From Flavobacterium sp. (lineage in GTDB: Bacteria > Bacteroidota > Bacteroidia > Flavobacteriales > Flavobacteriaceae), in assembly GCA_003449615.1 (NCBI GenBank), contig DMHA01000348.1, forward strand, positions 1 through 14,065: a stretch of 14,065 nt of DNA, given 5' to 3'. The notes under the pieces were generated by a model. That model had not been told where the DNA came from. It did not search any database and saw nothing but the letters and a program-made list of their open reading frames with translations. The position numbers and the translations under genes were made by a program. The first letter of the stretch is position 1. Each line of letters opens with the position of its first letter. Below, one piece after another: positions 6,268-13,088 of this stretch.

Positions 6268-7521
6268 ATGGTATTAAAACGAGTTGTAGTAACTGGCTTA
6301 GGAGCGCTTACTCCTATAGGGAATAATGTACAAGAGTACTGGAACGGCCTTATTAACGGTGTTAGTGGCGCCGCAACAATAACTCATTATGATGCTTCAA
6401 AGCACAAAACCCAATTTGCTTGCGAAGTAAAAAACTTCAATGTCGAAGATTTTATAGACCGCAAAGAAGCCCGAAAAATGGATCGATATGCACAATATGC
6501 TATCGTTACTGCTGATGAAGCTGTAAAAGACGCTGGTTTCGATCTTGAAAAATTAGACAAAGACAGAATAGGTGTTATTTGGGGTTCAGGAATTGGCGGA
6601 CTAGAAACTTTTCAAAATGAAATGCTGGATTTTGCCAAAGGAGATGGAACTCCTCGATTCAATCCTTTCTTCATACCAAAAATGATTGCCGATATTGCGG
6701 GTGGTCATATTTCTATCAAATACGGATTCAGAGGGCCAAATTTCACAACTGTTTCAGCTTGTGCTTCCTCTACAAACGCTATTATTGACGCTTTCAACTA
6801 CATCCGATTGGGTCAAGCAGATGCCATGATAACAGGTGGTTCAGAAGCCGCAGTTACCATTGCAGGAATGGGTGGATTTAATGCAATGCACGCTCTTTCT
6901 ACAAGAAATGACGACCCAACTACAGCTTCAAGACCGATGGACAAAGACCGAGATGGTTTTGTACTTGGTGAAGGAGCAGGAACTTTAATCCTCGAAGAAT
7001 ACGAACATGCAGTCGCTCGTGGAGCCAAAATATATTGCGAAATTGGCGGAGGCGGAATGTCTGCCGATGCTTATCATATTACAGCTCCTCATCCTGAAGG
7101 GTTGGGTGCTAAAGCAGTAATGCTCAATTGTTTGAGAGACGCAGGACTGAAACCTACAGATGTAGATGGTGTAAACATGCACGGAACCTCAACTCCGCTG
7201 GGAGATATCGCTGAATCGAAAGCCATTTTACACGTTTTTGGAGAACACGCTTACACCATGAATTTGAATTCTACAAAATCGATGACGGGTCATCTACTCG
7301 GAGCAGCTGGTGTAATAGAAACGATTTCTTCGATACTTTCTATCAAACACGGAATTGTTCCTCCAACGATAAATCATTTTACCGATGACGAAAACATTGA
7401 TTCTAAATTGAACTTCACTTTTAATGTAGCCCAAAAAAGAGATGTAAAAGTTTTGATGAGTAATACTTTTGGTTTTGGAGGTCACAATGCTTGCGTATTA
7501 GTTAAAAAATTAGACATCTAA
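6268..7521 (+). CDS. fabF: 3-oxoacyl-ACP synthase II
   Basis: FabF condenses malonyl-ACP with acyl-ACP, releasing CO2, to lengthen fatty acid chains. The 417-residue protein has the full length of KAS II. Its Cys-His-His active site is complete: C165 in TVSACASSTNA, H305 in NMHGTSTPLGD and H342 in KSMTGHLLGAAG, with the conserved K337. The glycine-rich C-terminal loop SNTFGFGGHNA is also present. KAS I and KAS II are hard to separate by eye; FabF fits the acpP-fabF order and the length. It reads in the same direction as acpP and is followed after 9 bp by rnc, which probably shares its transcript. A KAS III (FabH) is excluded by the His-His rather than His-Asn triad. Confidence 0.96.
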   Translation: MVLKRVVVTGLGALTPIGNNVQEYWNGLINGVSGAATITHYDASKHKTQFACEVKNFNVEDFIDRKEARKMDRYAQYAIVTADEAVKDAGFDLEKLDKDRIGVIWGSGIGGLETFQNEMLDFAKGDGTPRFNPFFIPKMIADIAGGHISIKYGFRGPNFTTVSACASSTNAIIDAFNYIRLGQADAMITGGSEAAVTIAGMGGFNAMHALSTRNDDPTTASRPMDKDRDGFVLGEGAGTLILEEYEHAVARGAKIYCEIGGGGMSADAYHITAPHPEGLGAKAVMLNCLRDAGLKPTDVDGVNMHGTSTPLGDIAESKAILHVFGEHAYTMNLNSTKSMTGHLLGAAGVIETISSILSIKHGIVPPTINHFTDDENIDSKLNFTFNVAQKRDVKVLMSNTFGFGGHNACVLVKKLDI

Positions 7522-7530
7522 TTTTTTAGA

Positions 7531-8271
7531 ATGAAACTCATTAGAAAAATATTTTCAAAATCCCGCTCTCTTGAAGACGGGATTTTTTTTGATGCTATCA
7601 GCGAAATACTTGGTTTTGTCCCCATTAATTTGGAGTATTTCAGAAAAGCATTCACACATCGTTCCTCTAATAAACAAGACGAAAAAGGAAATGCTTTTAG
7701 TTACGAACGATTGGAATTTCTTGGAGATGCTATGTTAAGTTCCGTCATTGCAGCACATTTATTCAACAAAGTACCTGCTGGCGACGAAGGTTATTTAACA
7801 AAAATGCGTTCCAAAATTGTGAGTAGAGAACACCTAAACGAACTTGGGAAAGACCTAAATTTGGTTCGTTTCATAGATAGCAAGGTTCCCTTGCAACATT
7901 TTGGAGAAAATATTCATGGCAATATCTTTGAATCATTGATTGGTGCCATTTACCTAGATCGAGGATATGACTATTGCGAAAAATTTATTCAAAAAAGAGT
8001 GGTCAACCCCTATGTAGATATAGCCAGATTAGAAGGAAAAGTCATCAGCTACAAAAGCCTGTTGATTGAATGGTGTCAGAAAGAAAAAAAACAATTTCAC
8101 TATGATATATTTGACGATAACGGAATAGGTGGGCAGCGTTTTTTTGGAGTGAAACTAAGCATTGACGATAAAGTGATTGCAAAAGCTAGAGCAACATCCA
8201 AAAAGAAAGCAGAAGAAAAAGCCTCGCAAAGAGCCTATTTTGCGTTTCAAAAAAAAATCGATCCCAAATAG
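7531..8271 (+). CDS. rnc: Ribonuclease III
   Basis: RNase III cuts double-stranded RNA and takes part in rRNA maturation and mRNA turnover. The 246-residue product contains the nuclease domain (about 20-160) with the signature YERLEFLGDAML (58-69; E59, E62, D66) and the second metal-site helix GNIFESLIGAIYLDRG (130-145; E134). A double-stranded RNA-binding domain follows (about 172-240, ending KKKAEEKASQRAYFAF). Position 131 is Asn where E. coli has the metal ligand D114; from recall this Asn is common in Bacteroidota. The N-terminus is about 20 residues longer than in E. coli. The gene follows fabF by 9 bp. Codons 9-20 contain a terminator-like hairpin (7557-7590) that could control expression. 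Confidence 0.96.
   Translation: MKLIRKIFSKSRSLEDGIFFDAISEILGFVPINLEYFRKAFTHRSSNKQDEKGNAFSYERLEFLGDAMLSSVIAAHLFNKVPAGDEGYLTKMRSKIVSREHLNELGKDLNLVRFIDSKVPLQHFGENIHGNIFESLIGAIYLDRGYDYCEKFIQKRVVNPYVDIARLEGKVISYKSLLIEWCQKEKKQFHYDIFDDNGIGGQRFFGVKLSIDDKVIAKARATSKKKAEEKASQRAYFAFQKKIDPK
7557..7590 (+). terminator. Terminator-like hairpin inside rnc 5' end
   Basis: AAAATCCCG (7557-7565) pairs perfectly with CGGGATTTT (7578-7586), and the loop can add three pairs (TCT 7569-7571 with AGA 7575-7577). The right arm leads into eight T residues (7583-7590). This has the form of an intrinsic terminator, yet lies within codons 9-20 of rnc on the coding strand. It may act as an attenuator between fabF and rnc or as a cleavage site for RNase III itself. 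Confidence 0.55.
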
Positions 8272-8328
8272 CTGAAATTTCTTTAATTTACAACGTTTTC
8301 GTTTTTCAATTAGAAAAAACTTGCTTTT

Positions 8329-8364
8329 TTTGAAGTCAATGCAGCAATAGAAATACTATATTTA
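8329..8364 (+). promoter_or_regulatory. Possible promoter, IPExxxVDY gene
   Basis: TTTG (8329-8332) and TATATTTA (8357-8364) are separated by 24 bp, slightly long for the Bacteroidota form, and the -7 element differs at its last base. It would start transcription just before the ATG at 8385 and serve the IPExxxVDY-pyk pair. The 113-bp gap after rnc supports an independent start, but the element match is weak. Confidence 0.35.
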
Positions 8365-8384
8365 CACCTTATTTTTTTTAGAAA

Positions 8385-8873
8385 ATGGCGGTTCATAAAT
8401 TAGATTTTGAAGATTTTGATGAAATGAATTATCAACTATTGGCTATTCATACTTCATTAGAAGATTATAGATTAGCCTATTTTATCAATCAAAAACTGCC
8501 CATAAATTTAAAGATTAACAAAAATGAAATTCATATTAACATCAAAGAAGGAGAGACGAACTTCTCTAGATTTAATCATTATGACAAAGAAAAGGAAGTC
8601 TCTTGGGATCTGATTCAAAACAAAAATGAAGTAATTCAACAAAAAAGGAATAACAATCAAAATCTATTTTTAAATTTAGATATGGAAGTGTCAACAAAGG
8701 TTTTTTTACTTCCTGAATTCAAAAAAGTAGATTATTTTTTAAAAATAGAAAACACGGATGAAGTCGTGGACATTAAGGAAATCCAGCTTCTATTGAATAC
8801 AATTGACAACATATCGACCGCCTATTTTGTCGATACACATAAAATAAAATCAAAAAATAATTTAATTTTTTAA
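8385..8873 (+). CDS. IPExxxVDY family protein
   Basis: This 162-residue protein belongs to a Bacteroidota family named after its only conserved motif; here it reads LPEFKKVDYFLKI (109-121), with Leu in place of the first Ile. The family has no assigned function. There is no signal peptide, membrane span or catalytic pattern; the first 45 residues look helical and the middle is basic and asparagine-rich. It ends 5 bp before the pyk start, so the two genes are almost certainly co-transcribed and perhaps translationally coupled. As far as I recall this pairing with pyk is typical in flavobacteria. A role linked to pyruvate kinase or to RNase III upstream is speculation. Confidence 0.88.
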   Translation: MAVHKLDFEDFDEMNYQLLAIHTSLEDYRLAYFINQKLPINLKINKNEIHINIKEGETNFSRFNHYDKEKEVSWDLIQNKNEVIQQKRNNNQNLFLNLDMEVSTKVFLLPEFKKVDYFLKIENTDEVVDIKEIQLLLNTIDNISTAYFVDTHKIKSKNNLIF

Positions 8874-8878
8874 TATCA

Positions 8879-10309
8879 ATGTCAACAAACAAAAAAACAA
8901 AAATTGTAGCCACTCTTGGGCCTGCATGTAGTACAAGAGAAATCATAAAGGATATGATTGATGCAGGTGTAAATGTGTTTAGAATCAATTTTTCGCATGC
9001 TGATTATAATGATGTAAAGGAAAGAATTGCAATTGTTAGAGCACTTAACGAGGAGTTTGGTTACACCACAGCAATTTTGGGAGATTTACAAGGGCCAAAA
9101 CTTCGAGTAGGAGTTATGGAAGATGGAGTAGTTGTAAATGATGGCGATTTAATTACGTTTACAACGGCAGAGGACATCATTGGAACGGCTAAAAAAGTTT
9201 TCATGAAGTACCAAAACTTTCCAAACGATGTGAATCCTGGAGAACGTATTTTGCTAGATGATGGAAAACTTATTTTTGAAATTATTGAAACCGACAAAAA
9301 ATCGGAAGTACTGGCTAAAGTAATTCAAGGCGGAGAATTGAAATCCAAAAAAGGAGTCAATCTTCCCAATACCAAAATATCGCTTCCTGCATTAACCGAA
9401 AAAGACATTGCCGATGCCATTTTTGCCATCGAACAAAAAGTAGATTGGATTGCACTATCCTTTGTAAAAACACCGCGAGATTTACAAGATTTACAAGAAT
9501 TGATTGCAAAACATTCTGACGAAAAAATTCCCATTATTGCCAAAATAGAAATGCCCGAAGCCTTAGTGAATATCGATAAGATTGTCGCCTATTGCGATGC
9601 TTTGATGGTAGCTCGTGGCGATTTAGGGGTAGAACTTCCTGCACAAGAAGTGCCTTTGGTACAAAAACAATTAATTCTCAGAGCGAAAACTGCTCGAATT
9701 CCGGTAATTGTGGCGACGCAAATGATGGAAACCATGATTTCTAGCTTGACACCAACGCGTGCCGAAGTGAATGATGTTGCCAACTCTGTTATGGATGGAG
9801 CCGACGCAGTGATGCTTTCTGGCGAAACGGCAACCGGTCTTTATCCTGTTCAGGTTATCGAAAAAATGACGCAAATCATTGAAGCAGTGGAGGATTCTCC
9901 ACTAATCAAAGTGCCTCAAAACACGCCACAAGTAAGAACAAACCGTTTTATTACCAAAACCATCTGTCATCACGCAGCCCTCACAGCTAATATTATTGAA
10001 GCAAAAGCCATTTGTACTTTGACAAATAGTGGTTATACCGCTTTCCAAATTTCAGCTTGGAGACCATCTGCTCATATTCTTGTCTTTACATCTAATAAAA
10101 GAATCCTTACGCAACTCAATTTGTTGTGGGGTGTAAAATCTTTTTTTTATGACAAAATGAAAAGCACCGATGATACTATAGCGGATGTAAACGAAATCGC
10201 AAGAGAAAAAGGGTATGTAACCAAAGGAGAATATCTTATTAATTTGGCTGCAATGCCATTAAAAGATAAAGGAATGGTCAATACTTTGAGGGTTTCGGAA
10301 ATTGTGTAA
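8879..10309 (+). CDS. pyk: Pyruvate kinase
   Basis: Pyruvate kinase makes pyruvate and ATP from phosphoenolpyruvate and ADP, the last step of glycolysis. The 476-residue protein is of standard length. The N-terminal TKIVATLGPAC (7-17) and FRINFSHAD (34-42, R35, N37, S39) form the substrate and K+ site. The B domain spans about 72-170. IIAKIEMPEAL (219-229) supplies the catalytic K222 and metal ligand E224, MVARGDLGVELP (243-254) the second metal ligand, and ATQMMETMI (279-287) the adjacent loop. The C-terminal allosteric domain (about 350-476) is complete. It is encoded 5 bp after the IPExxxVDY gene and ends before a perfect palindrome that probably terminates the transcript. I see no truncation or missing active-site residue. 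Confidence 0.98.
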   Translation: MSTNKKTKIVATLGPACSTREIIKDMIDAGVNVFRINFSHADYNDVKERIAIVRALNEEFGYTTAILGDLQGPKLRVGVMEDGVVVNDGDLITFTTAEDIIGTAKKVFMKYQNFPNDVNPGERILLDDGKLIFEIIETDKKSEVLAKVIQGGELKSKKGVNLPNTKISLPALTEKDIADAIFAIEQKVDWIALSFVKTPRDLQDLQELIAKHSDEKIPIIAKIEMPEALVNIDKIVAYCDALMVARGDLGVELPAQEVPLVQKQLILRAKTARIPVIVATQMMETMISSLTPTRAEVNDVANSVMDGADAVMLSGETATGLYPVQVIEKMTQIIEAVEDSPLIKVPQNTPQVRTNRFITKTICHHAALTANIIEAKAICTLTNSGYTAFQISAWRPSAHILVFTSNKRILTQLNLLWGVKSFFYDKMKSTDDTIADVNEIAREKGYVTKGEYLINLAAMPLKDKGMVNTLRVSEIV

Positions 10310-10332
10310 CTTTTTGATTCTCAATACATCAT

Positions 10333-10359
10333 CCTAACAGGTTTTTAAAACCTGTTAGG
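10333..10359. terminator. Perfect 13-bp palindrome after pyk
   Basis: CCTAACAGGTTTT (10333-10345) and AAAACCTGTTAGG (10347-10359) are exact reverse complements around a single base. As RNA it would form a hairpin with its inner T/A pairs opening as the loop. It lies 24 bp after the pyk stop and 76 bp before nadD, so it may terminate or stabilise the pyk mRNA. From recall, palindromes with this CCTAACAGG/CCTGTTAGG core are dispersed in Flavobacterium genomes, so it may be a REP-like element. There is no long T tract after it. Confidence 0.65.
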
Positions 10360-10434
10360 TCTAACCCTAAGAATAATAGTATTTTGTTTCGACCTTTGTA
10401 ATATCAACTCAAATAAATTATCGCTCCAATTTAT

Positions 10435-11016
10435 ATGAAAATAGGTCTCTATTTCGGAACATTCAATCCCATTCATATCGGGCATTTGATTATTGCCAAT
10501 CATATAGCAGAATATTCTGGTTTAGACCAAATTTGGATGGTCGTTACGCCACACAATCCGCTGAAAAATAAGCAGACTTTGCTGGACGATTACCAACGGC
10601 TGCAATTGGTTTTTTTGGCTACCGAAGATTATCCAAAAATTAAACCTTCGGATGTTGAATTCAAATTATTACAGCCCAATTACACCATAAATACCTTAAC
10701 GCATTTAAAGGAAAAATTTCCACAACATATTTTTTCCTTGATTATGGGCGAAGACAATTTGAAATCTTTGCACAAATGGAAAAATTACGAAATCATTTTA
10801 CAAAATCACGAAATTTATGTGTATCCTCGAATTTCAGAGGAATTGCCAACTTCGGACTATAAAAACCATCCCAAAATTATTGCTGTTGATGCCCCAATTA
10901 TAGAAATTTCATCGACTTTTATTCGGGAGAACATCAAAAAAAAGAAGAATGTTCAACCGCTTTTGCCCTCTAAAGTTTGGGAATATATAGACCACAATAA
11001 TTTGTATAAGAAGTAA
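10435..11016 (+). CDS. nadD: Nicotinate-nucleotide adenylyltransferase
   Basis: NadD joins AMP from ATP to nicotinate mononucleotide, giving deamido-NAD, the penultimate step of NAD synthesis. The 193-residue protein has the usual length. The nucleotidyltransferase loop GTFNPIHIGH (8-17) contains the H/T-x-G-H pair H14 and H17, and the C-terminal ISSTFIREN (158-166) is the second ATP-binding signature. PHNPLKNK (39-46) and MGEDNLKSLHKW (104-115) are typical NadD substrate-loop sequences and separate it from CoaD. The start is the first ATG after the pyk palindrome. No convincing TAnnTTTG promoter was seen in the 125-bp gap, so its promoter is unresolved. The gene converges on the cyclo-ligase gene. 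Confidence 0.95.
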   Translation: MKIGLYFGTFNPIHIGHLIIANHIAEYSGLDQIWMVVTPHNPLKNKQTLLDDYQRLQLVFLATEDYPKIKPSDVEFKLLQPNYTINTLTHLKEKFPQHIFSLIMGEDNLKSLHKWKNYEIILQNHEIYVYPRISEELPTSDYKNHPKIIAVDAPIIEISSTFIRENIKKKKNVQPLLPSKVWEYIDHNNLYKK

Positions 11017-11022
11017 AATTAT

Positions 11023-11068
11023 TCCTGCTTTAGCTGAATTGCCTCCAGCTAAAGCAGGAGGCAATTCA
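11023..11068. terminator. Interleaved inverted repeats (A-B-A'-B')
   Basis: The first repeat is TCCTGCTTTAGCT (11023-11035) with AGCTAAAGCAGGA (11047-11059), 13 bp perfect. The second is TGAATTGCCTCC (11035-11046) with GGAGGCAATTCA (11057-11068), 12 bp perfect. Each stem carries one arm of the other in its loop, so a transcript from either strand can form one hairpin or the other, or a pseudoknot. The element fills the 49-bp gap between convergent nadD and the cyclo-ligase gene and is probably a two-way terminator; it may be a dispersed repeat. Confidence 0.7.
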
Positions 11069-11629
11069 AAACTCATAAACTTCATTCGGTGTCACACAAT
11101 AATCTAGCTTGACATCATTTTCAAAAACATCTTCAATTTTTGCTGACGGTTCAAAAAAGGAAAGCCCAATTTTGATGGTTCTAGGAGAGCAATCTTTTAG
11201 GAATTTGTCATAAAAACCTTTGCCATAACCTACTCGATTTCCCGATTTGTCGAATGCCAAAAGTGGCACAAAAACCACCTCGATTTTGCTAACAGGAACT
11301 TCCAATCCATCTACAGGTTCGGGAATGTTGTATTGATTTTTCTTGATTTTGGTATTGTCTGTCAACAAAAAATGGGTCATTTTTCGAGTTGTAAAATCAC
11401 TTTTCGAAATTATAATTTCTTTGTCTTTTCCAGAAAGCAAGTGCAAGATAAACTCGGTGTTGACTTCTTTGTGTTCTGTAATGGAAAGGAAAATATGAAA
11501 ATAACTTTTCTCCCAAATAGGAAGCGTCAGCACTTTATTGGCAATAGCCAAACTCATTTCCTCCAAATCAGTATCAGAGAGTTGGTTTCGCAAGGCTTTG
11601 TATTTTTGCCTTAATCCCTTTTTAAGCAT
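11066..11629 (-). CDS. fthC: 5-formyltetrahydrofolate cyclo-ligase
   Basis: This enzyme (MTHFS, also called YgfA or Fau) converts 5-formyltetrahydrofolate to 5,10-methenyltetrahydrofolate using ATP, clearing a dead-end folate. The 187-residue product has the family length. The N-terminal KKGLRQKYKALR (3-14) gives the basic ATP-site residues, and the signature VPLLAFDKSGNRVGYGKGFYDKFL (121-144) with GYGKGFYD is complete. Its ATG lies inside the end of the upstream decarboxylase gene: the 8-nt overlap ATGCTTAA serves both as start and stop, so translation is probably coupled. Pairing with a PLP decarboxylase is not an obvious pathway link. The gene stop is just inside the right arm of the interleaved repeats. 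Confidence 0.93.
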   Translation of the reverse strand: MLKKGLRQKYKALRNQLSDTDLEEMSLAIANKVLTLPIWEKSYFHIFLSITEHKEVNTEFILHLLSGKDKEIIISKSDFTTRKMTHFLLTDNTKIKKNQYNIPEPVDGLEVPVSKIEVVFVPLLAFDKSGNRVGYGKGFYDKFLKDCSPRTIKIGLSFFEPSAKIEDVFENDVKLDYCVTPNEVYEF

Positions 11630-12860
11630 CGATAGTGGCTTTCAATTCGTTGATAAAAGAAGTTAAATGTTGCACTTCGACGTGATCCATCAATACAATT
11701 TTGTACCACTTGTTGTTTTCATTGTGTTGCTCTGGAACCAAATCATATTTTTTGGCAATTCCCTCGGGAACATATTGCGAATGAATGGTCACAATATTCA
11801 TAAATGGTTCTCGAAAATATTGGATGTTCAATTCGTCTAGTTCGTGGCACAAAAACTGGGTTCGCATTTGCAAAATACTCACTTTTTCGAACCAACCAAA
11901 AGGGCCATAGGTAAACAAAATCATCCAAACCGCTACGGCATTGGCACCAGAACGACTTCCGCAAAGGGTCAAATCCATTCCTTCGACATATTCGGCTTCT
12001 TTGGTCAAAACGTTTTCAATCAGTCCTTTTCTACAAATAAAAACGCCAGTTCCATAAGGAGATTGGAGCATTTTGTGAGCATCAATAGTGATGGAACTTA
12101 TCTTCGGATTACTGAAATTAATCTCAGATTTTTGATTGCAAAACGGATATACAAATCCGCCATAAGCTCCGTCAATATGCAGTTTGTATTCAGCTTCTAG
12201 TTTTTCTAATATTGAAGTGTAATCATCAGGATTGTCAACCGAACCAAACATAGTTGTTCCCATATTGGCAACAGCGATAAAATATTTTTTGCCAAATTGT
12301 TTGGCTTTGACGATTTCATTTTCCAAAGCCAGTTTGTCAATTGCTCTTTTTTCGAAAGAAACCGGAATTTTTATCCAATCCAGCATTAATACATTGGCGC
12401 CTTTTGCAATGGAATAATGTGTGTCTTCGGATGCTAAGATGGCGATTTCATCTAGTTTTGCTCCTTTTTGATGCATGAAAAAATTGCGATACATCCACAA
12501 AGCTTGAATATTGGCTTCGGTTCCGCCCGGAGAAATATAACCATCGAACGAATCGGGTGTTGCTTTAAAAATGTCAACAGCAATTACATTCAAAACTTCG
12601 CGTTCTATTTCCTGAGTTCCTTTGAAAGCACTTTCTGAAGTTCCCAAAGTGTGACAACCAATGTGGTTGGGATTGGCAACATAAGTCTGCAATGTTGGGG
12701 CTTCTTTCAGAAATGGCGCATCGTCATAAAATACTTTTCCGTCCAGTTTTGAAGCGGGATAACCTAGTGAGGCATCTTTAGAAAAATTCACGTTTTCATC
12801 CAATGCTTGTTGAATTCTATTTTTTCGTTCGTCTTGCGAAAGTTTTTTCCAGTAAATCAT
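11622..12860 (-). CDS. PLP-dependent group II decarboxylase
   Basis: This 412-residue protein belongs to fold-type I PLP enzymes of the amino-acid decarboxylase group (glutamate, aspartate, tyrosine and aromatic amino acids). The Schiff-base lysine is K263 in TIDAHKMLQSPYGTG (258-272). D230 and A232 in HIDGAYGGFV hold the cofactor pyridine, SPGGTEANIQAL (110-121) binds the phosphate, and H148 in EDTHYS stacks on the ring. The shape recalls archaeal MfnA-type decarboxylases rather than GadB, but the substrate cannot be read from the sequence. There is no signal peptide. It precedes the cyclo-ligase gene with an 8-nt overlap and diverges from fic. Its -7 element TATCTTTG lies just upstream, close to an 18-bp tandem array. 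Confidence 0.88.
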   Translation of the reverse strand: MIYWKKLSQDERKNRIQQALDENVNFSKDASLGYPASKLDGKVFYDDAPFLKEAPTLQTYVANPNHIGCHTLGTSESAFKGTQEIEREVLNVIAVDIFKATPDSFDGYISPGGTEANIQALWMYRNFFMHQKGAKLDEIAILASEDTHYSIAKGANVLMLDWIKIPVSFEKRAIDKLALENEIVKAKQFGKKYFIAVANMGTTMFGSVDNPDDYTSILEKLEAEYKLHIDGAYGGFVYPFCNQKSEINFSNPKISSITIDAHKMLQSPYGTGVFICRKGLIENVLTKEAEYVEGMDLTLCGSRSGANAVAVWMILFTYGPFGWFEKVSILQMRTQFLCHELDELNIQYFREPFMNIVTIHSQYVPEGIAKKYDLVPEQHNENNKWYKIVLMDHVEVQHLTSFINELKATIDA

Positions 12861-12877
12861 TGTTACAATATTTTAGA

Positions 12878-12885
12878 CAAAGATA
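12878..12885 (-). promoter_or_regulatory. Decarboxylase -7 element
   Basis: Read on the minus strand this is TATCTTTG, an exact TAnnTTTG element 17 bp upstream of the ATG, giving a very short leader. No TTG is found at the expected -33 distance, where an AT-rich stretch leads into the 18-bp repeat array. Either the -33 contact is weak, or repeat growth has altered the original promoter. Confidence 0.5.
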
Positions 12886-12903
12886 AATTTAATAATCTTT
12901 ATT

Positions 12904-12990
12904 GTTTAAAATTGTTTAAGAGTTTAAGATTGTTTAAGAGTTTAAGGTTGTTTAAGGGTTTAAAGTTGTTTAAGATTTTAAGATTGTTTA
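12904..12990. repeat. 18-bp tandem array, four units plus partials
   Basis: Four 18-bp units begin at 12914, 12932, 12950 and 12968, each made of two halves of the type GTTTAAGAG and TTTAAGATT with single-base changes; partial units flank them (GTTTAAAATT at 12904, GTTTA at 12986). The array lies between the divergent decarboxylase and fic promoters. An open frame across it yields only a repetitive peptide (LKLFKSLRLF) and is not taken as a gene. Confidence 0.8.
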
Positions 12991-13034
12991 GTATAAATTG
13001 TTCTAGAAAATGATGAATAATACAATTTTCTGAA

Positions 13035-13066
13035 TTTGGTTTATGCCAATTTTAAAGTTAAATTTG
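13035..13066 (+). promoter_or_regulatory. fic promoter
   Basis: TTTG (13035-13038), a 20-bp spacer and TAAATTTG (13059-13066) match the Bacteroidota promoter form exactly. Transcription would begin near 13073 and give a leader of about 16 bases before the ATG at 13089. It lies 45 bp past the 18-bp array. Confidence 0.6.
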
Positions 13067-13088
13067 TTTGAATTAAATTTTTGTCCTT

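Noticed and set aside
11844..12200. 118-codon ORF antisense to the decarboxylase
   Set aside because: It lies wholly within a well-supported gene with intact PLP motifs and shows no recognisable domain.
12807..13013. Plus-strand ORF with LKLFKSLRLF repeats
   Set aside because: It starts inside the decarboxylase gene on the other strand and its repetitive peptide is only the translation of the 18-bp DNA array.
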